36,761 bases of DNA from an uncultured Bacilli bacterium (GCA_947588685.1 CANPYM010000025.1:1-36761); one strand, 5' to 3'. Positions 8,634 through 19,606 are shown, counted from the first letter of the stretch. Numbers and translations are program-made. Notes: generated by a model not told the origin, from the letters alone.

Positions 8634-10385
8634 ATGGCTGTTATAAAAGTGTTAGATGAAGTTTTAGCTAATAAGATAGCTGCCGGTGAGGTCGTTGAAA
8701 GATGTGCTTCCGTTGTTAAAGAATTAGTTGAAAATAGTATTGATGCCCTATCAACCGAGATTCGTGTTGAGTTAAAAGAATCAGGTATTAAAGAAATCAA
8801 GGTTATTGATAATGGCATTGGTATGGATAAAGATGACGCTGTTAATTGTTTTTCGCGTCATGCGACAAGTAAAATAAAAGATGAAGATGATTTATATCAT
8901 ATCGCAACATTAGGCTTTCGTGGTGAGGCCTTAGCTAGTATTGCTAGTGTAAGTAAAGTTGAATTAATAACATCATTAGGATCCGTTGGAACGACGGTGA
9001 ATGTTTCCGGTGGTAAAATAACTAGTGTTAAAAAAAGTGATGCCAGAACCGGCACTATTATGACGGTAAGAGATCTTTTTTATAATACGCCAGCTCGCCT
9101 TAAACACTTAAAAAGTCTTTATACCGAACTAGCTAATATTACGGAATACATTAATAAACTCGCTTTAGCGCATCCTAATATTCGCTTCAGTTTAAGTAAT
9201 GATGGTAAAGTTCTTTTTAAAACAGATGGTAATGGTGATATTTTAAAAGTTATTAATGCAATATATGGCCTAGGTGTAACTAAGAAAATGGTCGAAATAA
9301 CTGGAGAGAATAACGATTATACGATTAGTGGTTATATTTCTTTACCAGAGGTCCATCGCGCTAATCGAAATGGCATGGTAACGATTGTTAATGGCCGAAA
9401 TGTCCGCAATGCCGAATTAAATCGTGAGATTAATGAAGCATATCATTCGTATAAGCCGGATAACCGCTATCCTTTAGTTGTTTTAAATATTGAAGTTGAT
9501 ACGAGCTTAGTTGATGTTAATATTCATCCAACGAAGATGGATGTTAAGTTTAGTAAGCAAGAAGCTTTAAATGAACTAGTGCGAAAAACGATTCAAGATA
9601 AATTAAAAGAAAAAACGTTAATTCCCCATATTGAAGTCAAAAAAGAAAGTATGAAAAAAGAGAAGGTTACTCCGTTAACTTTGGATTTTGATACTCCTAA
9701 AGAAGAGGCTGAAGAAATTATTTTAAACGATATGTTCATAGAACCTGTGATTAAAGAAGAAAGCGAAACATACGAAGTTCATGAAGATGTTAAAGAAAAA
9801 TTACCTCTTATATATCCGGTCGGTTTAGTTCACGGAACATACATCATATGTCAAAATGAATTAGGTATGTATATTATTGATCAACATGCTGCTAAAGAGC
9901 GCATTAACTATGAAATGATCAAAAAGAAATTAGCTAGTAAGAAAAAAGAAAAGACATCATTGCTTTTCCCAATTACTATTGAATACCCTAATGATGAGTT
10001 TATTGTTTTAAAAGAAAATTTTGAACTTCTTCGTGATATGAATTTTGATATTGATGAGTTTGGGGTCAATTCTATCATTATTAAGGCTCATCCGGTATGG
10101 TTACCAATAGGTTATGAAGATGAAGCTATTAGAAGAATTATTGAAGTTGTTTTACAAAAAGAAAAAGATTTTGACTTATTAAGATTTTATGATCACGTGG
10201 CGGCGACTGTGGCTTGTAAGATGAGTATTAAAGCTAATACCAGTATTACTTTAGAAGAGATGCAACACTTGGTTGATGATCTAAGGAAGTGTGATAATCC
10301 TTTTAATTGCCCTCATGGTAGACCAACAACTATTTACTATACAATATCTGATTTAGAAAAAATGTTTAAGCGAAGTGGCTTTTAA
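8634..10385 (+). CDS. mutL: DNA mismatch repair protein MutL
   Basis: IAAGEVVERCASVVKELVENSIDAL, GFRGEALASIASV, endonuclease motif DQHAAKERINYE (DQHA(x)2E(x)4E), CPHGRP. Confidence 0.95.
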   Translation: MAVIKVLDEVLANKIAAGEVVERCASVVKELVENSIDALSTEIRVELKESGIKEIKVIDNGIGMDKDDAVNCFSRHATSKIKDEDDLYHIATLGFRGEALASIASVSKVELITSLGSVGTTVNVSGGKITSVKKSDARTGTIMTVRDLFYNTPARLKHLKSLYTELANITEYINKLALAHPNIRFSLSNDGKVLFKTDGNGDILKVINAIYGLGVTKKMVEITGENNDYTISGYISLPEVHRANRNGMVTIVNGRNVRNAELNREINEAYHSYKPDNRYPLVVLNIEVDTSLVDVNIHPTKMDVKFSKQEALNELVRKTIQDKLKEKTLIPHIEVKKESMKKEKVTPLTLDFDTPKEEAEEIILNDMFIEPVIKEESETYEVHEDVKEKLPLIYPVGLVHGTYIICQNELGMYIIDQHAAKERINYEMIKKKLASKKKEKTSLLFPITIEYPNDEFIVLKENFELLRDMNFDIDEFGVNSIIIKAHPVWLPIGYEDEAIRRIIEVVLQKEKDFDLLRFYDHVAATVACKMSIKANTSITLEEMQHLVDDLRKCDNPFNCPHGRPTTIYYTISDLEKMFKRSGF

Positions 10386-10441
10386 ATAATTGATAAAAAA
10401 GATATTTCTATGATATAATTACTTTGATAGGAGAGAAATAA

Positions 10442-10984
10442 ATGGAAGATATTTTATTTGAAACGGAAACTTTGATGCAAGAGGCCATCGAAAATATGGA
10501 AAAGCGATTTTTAAATATTCGGGCTGGCCGGGCTAATCCGGCTATGTTAGATGGTGTTATGGTTAGCTATTATGGCGTTGATACACCATTAAAACAATTA
10601 GCAACCATATCTATTCCCGAAGCGCGTCAGCTTGCTATAAAACCATTTGATTGTAGTTCCATTAGTGCGATTGAAAAAGGAATTTTAGCAGCTAATGTCG
10701 GTATAACACCAAACAACAATGGAGAAGTTATTATTTTAAACATACCAGCTTTAACAGAGGATACAAGAAGAGAATACGTTAAACAAGCTAAAGGTTACGC
10801 TGAAGATTGCCGGATAGTTTTACGAAATATTCGACAAGACGCTAATAAAGATATTGCTAAGTTAGAGATTCCTGAAGATGACGCTAAAGCAGGGGAAGAA
10901 GACGTTCAAGAACTAATTAATAAATATAATAAAGTGGTTGATGAAAAACTAAAAGAAAAAGAAGAAGAGTTAATGACCGTTTAA
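10442..10984 (+). CDS. frr: ribosome recycling factor
   Basis: MEKRFLNIRAGRANPAMLDGVMVSYYG; TEDTRREYVKQAK; 180 aa. Confidence 0.97.
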   Translation: MEDILFETETLMQEAIENMEKRFLNIRAGRANPAMLDGVMVSYYGVDTPLKQLATISIPEARQLAIKPFDCSSISAIEKGILAANVGITPNNNGEVIILNIPALTEDTRREYVKQAKGYAEDCRIVLRNIRQDANKDIAKLEIPEDDAKAGEEDVQELINKYNKVVDEKLKEKEEELMTV

Positions 10985-10992
10985 CTCTTTTT
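10966..10992 (+). terminator. rho-independent terminator overlapping frr stop
   Basis: AAGAGTTAAtgaccgTTTAACTCTTTTTT. Confidence 0.65.
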
Positions 10993-11097
10993 TGATGGTG
11001 TTATAGATGTAAAGAAATCTTCTAAATCCAAGGATAAACAACCTTTTTTTATTGTTAATTACTACATTCTTTGATATAATTAATAAAGGTGATAACG

Positions 11098-12261
11098 ATG
11101 GCAGATGAAAAAGAAGTTAAAGTAAAAAGCAAAATAAATTATCGAAAGATTAATGATATTTTAAAATTATCGCATAAAGTTTTAAAAGTCTTTTATATTT
11201 TAATGCTTATTGTTGGTATTTATGTTATTTTAAAAGTCTTTCAAGAGTTAAATGTTTTTAAGATTATTTTAGATATTTTAGGAATTATTGCTCCTTTATT
11301 TGTCGGACTTATTGTTGCCTGGCTTTTTAACCCAATTGTTTCTTTTTTGCAGAAGAAGGGGGTTAAAAGAGTCTTCGGGACAATCTTTGTCTATCTTATT
11401 TTATTAGGTATAATTGGTCTTATCTTAGGAACTTTACTACCTATTTTATATGATCAAATTGTTAACTTTGCTAGCTCTATTCCTAATCTTCTTCGAAATG
11501 TTGAAGGATTTTTGGATAACTTCTTAGATAAGTTTGATCGAATTGATGGTATTGATATTGTAACAATTAAAAATAACGTTTTGTTGGAAGTTGAAACATT
11601 TGGCGATAAGATTGTTGATACATTACCTTCAATGGTAATTGGCATTGGTAAAACATTAATCAATGGTATTTCAACTGTCGGTATTGGATTAATTATCGGT
11701 TTCTTCCTACTTATTAATTCTAGTAATGTAGGAGATACTCTAACTAGCCTACTACCTAAAAAATGGCGTAAAGATGCGACAGACTTATCAAAAATGATTG
11801 ATGGAACGATGCGTAATTATGTCGTTGGTATTATTATTGATGCCTTTGTTATCTTTGTCATTTGTTCTATTGTCTTTAGTTTAATTGGTTTAAGAGCGCC
11901 ACTTTTGTTTGCTATTTTCTGCGCTATTACTAATGTTATCCCATATGTTGGTCCATATATTGGAGCGGTACCAGCTTTAATTGTTGGTTTCTCAATTAGC
12001 CCAACGGTTGGTATTTTAACTTTAATTGCTATCGCTGTAATTCAATTCTTTGAAGGTAACTTCTTACAAGATTATATTATGAGTAAAGCAACCAAATTAC
12101 ATCCTGTTACCATTATTAGTGGACTTCTTCTTTTTGGACACTATTGGGGTATTATCGGTATGGCTTTATCAACACCAATTATTGGTATTTTCAAACAACT
12201 TTGGTTGTTCTTTGATGCTAAGTTTGATTTCTTTGGATTAAGAGGTGAGACAAGTGAATAA
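11098..12261 (+). CDS. AI-2E family transporter / PerM-type permease
   Basis: Multi-TM; ITNVIPYVGPYIGAVPALIVG and FEGNFLQDYIMSKATKLHPVTIISGLLLFGHYWGIIGMALSTPIIG. Confidence 0.85.
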   Translation: MADEKEVKVKSKINYRKINDILKLSHKVLKVFYILMLIVGIYVILKVFQELNVFKIILDILGIIAPLFVGLIVAWLFNPIVSFLQKKGVKRVFGTIFVYLILLGIIGLILGTLLPILYDQIVNFASSIPNLLRNVEGFLDNFLDKFDRIDGIDIVTIKNNVLLEVETFGDKIVDTLPSMVIGIGKTLINGISTVGIGLIIGFFLLINSSNVGDTLTSLLPKKWRKDATDLSKMIDGTMRNYVVGIIIDAFVIFVICSIVFSLIGLRAPLLFAIFCAITNVIPYVGPYIGAVPALIVGFSISPTVGILTLIAIAVIQFFEGNFLQDYIMSKATKLHPVTIISGLLLFGHYWGIIGMALSTPIIGIFKQLWLFFDAKFDFFGLRGETSE

Positions 12262-12907
12262 AATTGTTGCGATTGATGGTCCTGCAGGAAGCGGTAAGGG
12301 AACAGTTACGGAACTTATTGCCAAAAGATGTCATCTTGTTAATATCGATACCGGCGCAACATACCGGGCTGTCGCGCTTGCGGCCTTAAGAAATAATTTA
12401 ACGATTGAAGATAAAGATGCTATAACAGAGTTATCAGGTAAAATTGATATTACGTTTGATGAAGCGGGACATGTTTATTTAGATGGGGAAGATGTATCTA
12501 GTGAAATTAGAGATAAAGAAGTAACAAAGTTTGTCTCACCAGTATCTAGTATTGTGCCGGTCAGGACTAATATGGTGGCTTTACAACGCAAAATGGCGGA
12601 AGGTAAAGACGTTATTATGGAAGGACGCGACATTACGACGGTTGTTTTCCCTAATGCTCAATATAAGTTTTATCTTGATGCTTCTTTAGAAGCCCGCGCT
12701 AAAAGACGTTTTGAACAAAATAAAGAAAAAGGCATTGATATGTCCTATGAAGAAGTATTAGATAATATTCAAAAACGTGATTATAATGATATGCATAAAG
12801 AGGTTGGTTCGCTAATTAGAAGCGATGATGCTATATATATTGATACGACCAATATGACAATTGATGAAGTTGTCGATAAAATGGTTAAAATAATAGAAGG
12901 TGATTAA
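12254..12907 (+). CDS. cmk: (d)CMP kinase
   Basis: NKIVAIDGPAGSGKGTVTELIAKR, IDTGATYRAVALAAL, MEGRDITTVVFPNA. Confidence 0.95.
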   Translation: MNKIVAIDGPAGSGKGTVTELIAKRCHLVNIDTGATYRAVALAALRNNLTIEDKDAITELSGKIDITFDEAGHVYLDGEDVSSEIRDKEVTKFVSPVSSIVPVRTNMVALQRKMAEGKDVIMEGRDITTVVFPNAQYKFYLDASLEARAKRRFEQNKEKGIDMSYEEVLDNIQKRDYNDMHKEVGSLIRSDDAIYIDTTNMTIDEVVDKMVKIIEGD

Positions 12908-14651
12908 TTTGAATCTTAAAGATTTATATATAAATTTCTTTATTAGTAAAGGTCATAAGCAAATTCCTAGTGCGCCTGTTGTACCAGAAAATGATCCATC
13001 TGTTCTTTTTAATACAGCTGGTATGCAACCTTTGATTCCTTATTTAATGGGTCAAGCTCATCCTTATGGAACAAGACTTTGTGATTATCAAAAATGTATT
13101 AGAACAATTGATTTGGACTCTGTCGGTGATACAACACACCATACATTCTTTGAAATGTTGGGTAACTGGAGCTTGGGCGATTATTTTAAAGATGAGTCCA
13201 TTGCTTGGAGTTTTGAGTTTTTAACGGAACATCTTCATATTCCTGTGGAACGTTTAGCTGTTACTGTTTTTGCAGGTAATGATGAGATTCCCTTTGATGA
13301 AGTAAGTTATAATAAATGGTTAAGTCTAGGTATTCCAAGTGAAAGAATTGCTAAAACCGTTGATGATAATTTTTGGATAGCTGGGGCATCTGGCCCTTGT
13401 GGTGGAGATACCGAAATCTTTTATTGGCGAAGTGAAGATGCTATTCCAGAAACTTTTGATACCGAAGATGATCGTTGGGTAGAAATTTGGAATAACGTCT
13501 TTATGCAATACAATAAAGATGAAAATGGTAATATTACGGAACTACCTAAAAAGAATGTTGATACCGGCATGGGTGTTGAAAGAACCACAGCTATCTTAGA
13601 AGGTGTTAACGATAACTATTTATCAAGTATTTGGAAAGATGTTATTGATCTTATTAGTTCTATTTCGAACTTGCCATATGAAGGTAATGAAAGAAGTATG
13701 CGGATTATCGCGGATCACTTAAGAACGGCTGTCTTTATTGCTGCTGATCCGGCTGGTATTAAGCCTTCTAATACTGATCAAGGCTATATTTTAAGACGTT
13801 TAATAAGACGAGCTATTCGCCACGCTAAACAATTAAATATTGATATCAATAGTGATTGGGAGTTAGATATAGCTAAAGTTTTATTAGATAAATATAAGGT
13901 TTACTATAAAGAATTAGAATACAATTATAATGTCGTTTTAGATGTTTTACATAATGAAAAAGTAAAATTCAATCGTACTCTAGAAAAAGGTTTAAAAGAG
14001 TTTGCTAAGGCAACTCGTAATAATGAAAATATTGATGCCTTAACTGCTTTCCACTTATATGATACTTATGGATTCCCAATTGAGCTTACAACTGAGTTAG
14101 CTAATGAAAGGGGCTTAAGTGTCGATATTAAAGGCTTTGAAGCTAAGTTTAAGGAACATCAAGAACTATCAAGGACAGCTTCAGCTGGAAAGTTTAAAGG
14201 TGGCTTAGCTGGTAATGGCGAGATTGAAACAAAATATCATACTGCTACTCATTTACTAAATGCCGCTTTAAAAGTAGTAGTTGGTCCTGATGTTCATCAA
14301 AAAGGATCCAATATTACTTCGGAAAGAATGCGTTTTGACTTTAGCTGTGACCATAAATTAACGGATGAAGAAAAACATCAAGCTGAAGATTTGGTCAATA
14401 AATGGATTAGTGAAGGCATTGATGTTACTGTTAAGGAAATGCCTAAAGCTGACGCTATCGCATCGGGTGCTGAATGTATGTTTATTGAAAAATATCCTGA
14501 TGTTGTAACCGTTTATTCAATTGGCGATATATCAAAGGAATTATGTGGTGGTCCTCACGTTAAAAATACAAGTGAACTAGGTACTTTTAGAATAATCAAA
14601 GAAGAAGCTAGTAGTGCTGGGGTTCGCCGGATTAAGGCTGTATTGGAGTGA
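12900..14651 (+). CDS. alaS: alanine--tRNA ligase, lacking the C-terminal (DHHA1/C-Ala) domain
   Basis: FNTAGMQPLIPYLMG, HHTFFEMLGNWSLGDYFK, TDQGYILRRLIRRAIRHA, editing motifs HTATH and CGGPH; ends at 583 aa right after the editing domain. Confidence 0.9.
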   Translation: MINLNLKDLYINFFISKGHKQIPSAPVVPENDPSVLFNTAGMQPLIPYLMGQAHPYGTRLCDYQKCIRTIDLDSVGDTTHHTFFEMLGNWSLGDYFKDESIAWSFEFLTEHLHIPVERLAVTVFAGNDEIPFDEVSYNKWLSLGIPSERIAKTVDDNFWIAGASGPCGGDTEIFYWRSEDAIPETFDTEDDRWVEIWNNVFMQYNKDENGNITELPKKNVDTGMGVERTTAILEGVNDNYLSSIWKDVIDLISSISNLPYEGNERSMRIIADHLRTAVFIAADPAGIKPSNTDQGYILRRLIRRAIRHAKQLNIDINSDWELDIAKVLLDKYKVYYKELEYNYNVVLDVLHNEKVKFNRTLEKGLKEFAKATRNNENIDALTAFHLYDTYGFPIELTTELANERGLSVDIKGFEAKFKEHQELSRTASAGKFKGGLAGNGEIETKYHTATHLLNAALKVVVGPDVHQKGSNITSERMRFDFSCDHKLTDEEKHQAEDLVNKWISEGIDVTVKEMPKADAIASGAECMFIEKYPDVVTVYSIGDISKELCGGPHVKNTSELGTFRIIKEEASSAGVRRIKAVLE

Positions 14652-14655
14652 TAGA

Positions 14656-15399
14656 ATGAATAAAACAATAATTACGAAATTAATTGTAACGCTATTTGGT
14701 TTAACTATTATTGCGGCCGGCTTTATTTTAGCTTTTAATGTTGGTAAAGAAGAAAAACCAGAAGAACCCGTTGTTAAAACGGATGCAGAAAAGTTTAAAG
14801 ATGAATATGAAGCTTATAATAATAAGGAGTTAGAAGGTAATCCTTCTTTACATCATAGGGAAGTAACCATTGACAAAGAAAATCCTATTAAATATGCTAG
14901 TGCTAGTGATATTGAAAAATTGTTTAAGGATAACGCCTCTTTCGCTATTTATATGGGTTTTCCAACTTGTCCTTGGTGTCGTAATGCCATTGGTGTTTTA
15001 CTTGATGTTGCAAAAAGTAGAAACATTAATGACATCAAATATATCAATATTTATGATATGCGGACAATGTGGACAGTTAAAGATGATAAGTTAGAAGTGA
15101 CAAGAAAAGGAACTGATGATTATTATAAATTACTAGAATTATTTGATAGTATTTTAGATGATTATTATTATGAAGCTGATGATAATAAGTATGAGACTGG
15201 TGAAAAGAGGATTTATGCACCAACCGTTGTCTTTGTTAAAGACGGAGAGATTGTTGGTAGTCATGTCGCAACCGTTACTTTAAATGAAGATCAAACACCA
15301 TATGATGTCATTTTAGATGATCAAAAAGCAGAACTTAGTAAGATATATGGCGAGTTATTTGATAAAGTTTATAAAACTTATTGTGATGATGCTTGCTAA
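14656..15399 (+). CDS. membrane-anchored thioredoxin-like protein
   Basis: N-terminal TM/signal anchor and MGFPTCPWCRNAIGVL (CxxC). Confidence 0.7.
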   Translation: MNKTIITKLIVTLFGLTIIAAGFILAFNVGKEEKPEEPVVKTDAEKFKDEYEAYNNKELEGNPSLHHREVTIDKENPIKYASASDIEKLFKDNASFAIYMGFPTCPWCRNAIGVLLDVAKSRNINDIKYINIYDMRTMWTVKDDKLEVTRKGTDDYYKLLELFDSILDDYYYEADDNKYETGEKRIYAPTVVFVKDGEIVGSHVATVTLNEDQTPYDVILDDQKAELSKIYGELFDKVYKTYCDDAC

Positions 15400-15415
15400 A
15401 AGATTAGGGTAAATT

Positions 15416-16024
15416 ATGAATTATCAATTAAAACTTGATGAAATTATTGCTTCTTTAAATGGGGAAGTTAAAACCCTTTTACTTCATGCCTGTTGCGCTC
15501 CTTGTAGTAGTTATGTTTTAGAATATTTAAGCAAGTATTTTAAAATAACGATTCTTTATTATAATCCGAATATTTATCCGGAAACGGAGTATAAGCGTCG
15601 GAAGGAAGAATTAGAAACCTTCTTACCTAAAAGGGCATATAAATATCCGGTAACACTTGTTTGTGATGAATATAACCCCTTAGAATATGATGAGGCGGTG
15701 GCGGGATTAGAAGAGATGGGCGAAAAGAGTAAACGTTGTTATGAATGCTATAAATTTCGTTTAAAAAGAGCCTATCAGTATGCTTTAGAACATCACTTCG
15801 ATTACTTTACAACTACACTATCAATTAGTCCATATAAGATTAGTTCTTGGATTAATGAGATAGGGGAAGAATTAGCTAAAGATGGAGAGGTCAAGTTTTT
15901 ATATGCTGATTTTAAAAAACGCGATGGCTATAAGAGATCTTTAGAATTATCCCGGGAGTATGATTTGTATCGTCAAGATTATTGTGGTTGTAAATATTCT
16001 AAAGAACAAAGTAAAAAAGAGTAG
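15416..16024 (+). CDS. queH: epoxyqueuosine reductase QueH
   Basis: LLLHACCAPCSSYVLEYL, YYNPNIYPETEYKRRKEEL, CYECYKFRLKRA, DYCGCKYS. Confidence 0.9.
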   Translation: MNYQLKLDEIIASLNGEVKTLLLHACCAPCSSYVLEYLSKYFKITILYYNPNIYPETEYKRRKEELETFLPKRAYKYPVTLVCDEYNPLEYDEAVAGLEEMGEKSKRCYECYKFRLKRAYQYALEHHFDYFTTTLSISPYKISSWINEIGEELAKDGEVKFLYADFKKRDGYKRSLELSREYDLYRQDYCGCKYSKEQSKKE

Positions 16025-16026
16025 AA

Positions 16027-17244
16027 TTACTCTTTTTCTTTTAAATTATTTAGTTTTTCATAGATGCCTTTTAGATTAGTCTCATATTTACTAGTTACCT
16101 TAGGTTCATAGTAGCGATGATTTTTAATATTATCCGGTAAATATTGTTGTTTAACATAGGCGTGCGGATAATTGTGAGGATATTTGTAATCAGGAGCATT
16201 AGTTTTAATGTGATTAGGAACATTACCTGTGTTTCCTTTTTCAATATCAGCTAAAGCTTTATCAATAGCCATAATAGCGCTATTGGATTTAGGTGATAAG
16301 GCAAGATCAATAACCATAACTGCTAAAGGTATTCTGGCTTCAGGTAAGCCTAAACGCTCACAAGTATTAATAACAGCATCAACTCTAGGTCCCATACTAG
16401 GATTGGCTAAGCCTATATCCTCATAAGCAATGACACTCATTCTTCGATAGATGATATCAAGGTCTTCTGCTTCAATAAGGCGCCCTAAATAATAAAGAGC
16501 GGCATCCACATCAGACCCTCTAATACTTTTTTGAAAGGCACTGATAACATCATAATGTCCATCATCATTTTTATCGTGAAAGAAAACCGGCTTGGAATTA
16601 ATAGCTTTAACAATATCTTCTGTTACTTTATAGTCTGATGTGGAATAGTAAGCTACTTCTAATAAATTATAAGCATATCTTAAATCCCCACCGGATAAAT
16701 TAGCGATGAGTCTAATAGCTTTATTATCAATTTTAATATTTGGTAAAAAAGAACTTTTACTAGCGCGTTTTAAACCCGTTATAATATCTTCATCTGTAAG
16801 TTCTTTTAATTCAAATATTTGACAGCGACTTCGAATAGCTGGATTTATTTTATGATAAGGATTAGAAGTTGTCATTCCAATTAAGGTTATCAGACCACTT
16901 TCAAGATGTGGTAAAAGAAGATCTTGCTTATCTTTATTAAGGCGATGAATTTCATCCATAACAATGATAAGACCTTTAAACATTTTAGCTTCTTCAATGG
17001 CAATATCAAAATCTTTTTTGTTATTGATAGTTGCATTTAACATCCGATATTTTAGTCCTAATTCATTTACGATAGCCATAGTTACACTGGTTTTACCAAT
17101 TCCTGGTTTACCATATAAAATCATTGAAAAAATCTTTTTGTTTTTAACGAGATTCGTCAAGATTTTATCTTTACCAAATAAATGTTTTTGACCAATAATT
17201 TCTTTAGTATTAGTAGGACGCATTAAGATTGCTAAAGGTTCCAT
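16027..17244 (-). CDS. rarA: replication-associated recombination protein A (RarA/MgsA AAA ATPase)
   Basis: MRPTNTKEIIGQKHLFG, GKPGIGKTS, MDEIHRLNKDKQD, AIRSRCQIFELK, YEDIGLANP. Confidence 0.92.
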   Translation of the reverse strand: MEPLAILMRPTNTKEIIGQKHLFGKDKILTNLVKNKKIFSMILYGKPGIGKTSVTMAIVNELGLKYRMLNATINNKKDFDIAIEEAKMFKGLIIVMDEIHRLNKDKQDLLLPHLESGLITLIGMTTSNPYHKINPAIRSRCQIFELKELTDEDIITGLKRASKSSFLPNIKIDNKAIRLIANLSGGDLRYAYNLLEVAYYSTSDYKVTEDIVKAINSKPVFFHDKNDDGHYDVISAFQKSIRGSDVDAALYYLGRLIEAEDLDIIYRRMSVIAYEDIGLANPSMGPRVDAVINTCERLGLPEARIPLAVMVIDLALSPKSNSAIMAIDKALADIEKGNTGNVPNHIKTNAPDYKYPHNYPHAYVKQQYLPDNIKNHRYYEPKVTSKYETNLKGIYEKLNNLKEKE

Positions 17245-17283
17245 ATCATCACCATTTTTATTTTAACATAAATTAGGCCATTA

Positions 17284-17312
17284 TTTACAATAAAACTAAT
17301 AAATGTTATACT
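17284..17312 (+). promoter_or_regulatory. promoter for xer gene (TTTACA - 17 nt - TATACT, TGn extended)
   Basis: TTTACA 17284-17289, TATACT 17307-17312, between divergent rarA and xer. Confidence 0.65.
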
Positions 17313-17341
17313 TATATTAGGTAAGATAAGAAAGTGGTAAC

Positions 17342-18217
17342 GTGGAAGAGATATCCCTATTTTGTAATTATTTATTAATTGATAAAAAATATAGTTCCAA
17401 TACGATTGCGTCATATAAACGTGATTTATTGAAATTAGATTCTTTTCTAAATAAAGACATTAAAAAAATAACGGAAGATGATATTAAAAAATATCTTAAG
17501 TATTTAACGGAAAGTAAGGAAAGTAAAAAGACAATTGCTCGTAATATATCCGCATTAAGATCCTTTTATAAGTTTTTAATGATTGAGAAGATTGTTAAGA
17601 ACAATCCGATGGAAAATATTGAACTACCACGTCTTAATAAAGCCTTACCTAAAACTTTAGACGAAGAAGATATTGATAAACTATTGGATATTAATTTAGT
17701 TGATGCCTTTAGTTATCGTAATAAAGCGATGTTGGAGCTGATGTATGCGACGGGTCTTCGCGTTAGTGAGCTTACCAATCTTAAAGTCCATGATGTCGAT
17801 TTTGATATGGCCCTTTTAAGAACGATGGGGAAGGGGAGTAAAGAACGCATTATCCCAATTGGTGATTATGCTTTAGAATATTTAAAGAAGTATCTTTTAG
17901 AATATCGCAGTACGATGTTAAAAAAAGAATATAATGATTACTTATTTTTAAATAATCATGGTAAGCAAATGACTAGACAAGGCTTTTTTAAGATCTTACA
18001 AAAATTAGCTGCCGAAAAGGGGATTGATAAAGATTTCTCACCCCATACTTTAAGGCATTCGTTTGCGACCCATCTTTTGAATCACGGTGCGGATTTAAGA
18101 AGTATTCAAGAGCTTTTAGGTCATAGTGATATTGCGACAACCCAAATATATACACATGTATCAAATCGTCAGTTAAGGGAAAATTATGATGAATATCATC
18201 CCCATAGTGGTAAATAA
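17342..18217 (+). CDS. tyrosine recombinase XerC/XerD
   Basis: YATGLRVSELTNL, HTLRHSFATHLLNHGADLRSIQELLGHSDIATTQIYTHVS. Confidence 0.93.
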   Translation: MEEISLFCNYLLIDKKYSSNTIASYKRDLLKLDSFLNKDIKKITEDDIKKYLKYLTESKESKKTIARNISALRSFYKFLMIEKIVKNNPMENIELPRLNKALPKTLDEEDIDKLLDINLVDAFSYRNKAMLELMYATGLRVSELTNLKVHDVDFDMALLRTMGKGSKERIIPIGDYALEYLKKYLLEYRSTMLKKEYNDYLFLNNHGKQMTRQGFFKILQKLAAEKGIDKDFSPHTLRHSFATHLLNHGADLRSIQELLGHSDIATTQIYTHVSNRQLRENYDEYHPHSGK

Positions 18218-18226
18218 GGAGGAAGT

Positions 18227-19606
18227 ATGAAAATAGTAAAAATTAAAGATGAGATATTCAGAGCTAATGATGTGAGAGGTATTTATGGTGAAGAATTAAA
18301 TGAAGATGTAGCCTATACGTTTGGTAAAAGTTTTGGTACTTATATCCAACTTATGGGTGAAAAAGATGTTTTAATAGGTAATGATAATAGAGAATCAGGA
18401 CCAGAACTTGTTGGTGGTTTAATTAAAGGTATTACGGATAGTGGCGCTAACGTCATCTATTTAGGACTTGTAACAACACCAATGTATTACTTTGCTAAGA
18501 AAAAACAAAATATGACGGCTGGTATTATGGTAACAGCTAGTCATAATCCACGAGAATATAATGGTTTTAAGTTTTCCTTCAGCAAAAAAGGTAATGCCTG
18601 TGGCGATGATATAATAGCTTTTAGAGATTTTACTAACAAAGGTGAATATAAAGATGGCACAGGTGAAGTATCTAATTTAGATATAAGAGAAGACTATTTA
18701 AAACAAGTTAAAAATAGTGTTGATTTAGGACCTAGACGAGTTAAAGTTGTCTATGATTGCGGTAATGGTACTGGATCTATTATTGTTAAAGATATCTTAG
18801 ATATGTTTGATGTTGATTATGAATTATTATATTGTGATTCTGATCCAACTTTTCCCCATCATCACCCTGATCCTTGCGTTCATGAGAATATGATTGATTT
18901 AGGAAAGAAAGTTAAAGAATTAGGTTACGATCTTGGGATTGGTATCGATGGCGATGCTGACCGCGTTGGTTTAGTTGATGAAAATGGTAATGTTGTTAGT
19001 AGTGATTTGATGATGTTAATTGTTTACCGCTTTTTAGCCCCTTCTATGCGAAATAAAAAAGCTATTTATGATATTAAATGTTCAAAGACTTTAATCGATG
19101 GCATTGAAGCTTTAGGCTTAAAAGGTACTATGAATAGATGTGGTAATTCTTATATGAATATGGCTGTTAATGATGGCGATTATGACTTTGGTGGTGAGTA
19201 TTCTGGCCATGTCTGGTTTAGAGATAAATGGTTAGGCTTTGATGATGGTATTTATGCTGGCCTTCGTCTTGTGGAAATACTATCTAAAAGTGAAGGCACA
19301 ATATCTGATATGCTAGCTAATACGAATAAATACTATTCAACAGAAGAGATTAAGTTTAAAGCACCTGATGAGATTAAGTTTGCTATTGTTGATAAGGTCC
19401 ACGACTATTGTATTGATAAGCATTACGAAATAATTGATATCGACGGTGTTAGAGTTACTTTTGATGATGGTTGGGCTTTGGTTAGGGCTTCTAATACCGG
19501 CCCTAATCTAACTGTTCGCTTTGAAGCTAAGACCGAAGAGCGCTTAGCTAGTCTTCAAAATGAGTTTACGAATCTTGTAAATGAATTATTAAAAGACTAT
19601 CAATAG
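18227..19606 (+). CDS. phosphomannomutase/phosphoglucomutase
   Basis: VTASHNPREYNGFKFS, GIGIDGDADRVGLVDE, GGEYSGHVWF. Confidence 0.93.
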   Translation: MKIVKIKDEIFRANDVRGIYGEELNEDVAYTFGKSFGTYIQLMGEKDVLIGNDNRESGPELVGGLIKGITDSGANVIYLGLVTTPMYYFAKKKQNMTAGIMVTASHNPREYNGFKFSFSKKGNACGDDIIAFRDFTNKGEYKDGTGEVSNLDIREDYLKQVKNSVDLGPRRVKVVYDCGNGTGSIIVKDILDMFDVDYELLYCDSDPTFPHHHPDPCVHENMIDLGKKVKELGYDLGIGIDGDADRVGLVDENGNVVSSDLMMLIVYRFLAPSMRNKKAIYDIKCSKTLIDGIEALGLKGTMNRCGNSYMNMAVNDGDYDFGGEYSGHVWFRDKWLGFDDGIYAGLRLVEILSKSEGTISDMLANTNKYYSTEEIKFKAPDEIKFAIVDKVHDYCIDKHYEIIDIDGVRVTFDDGWALVRASNTGPNLTVRFEAKTEERLASLQNEFTNLVNELLKDYQ

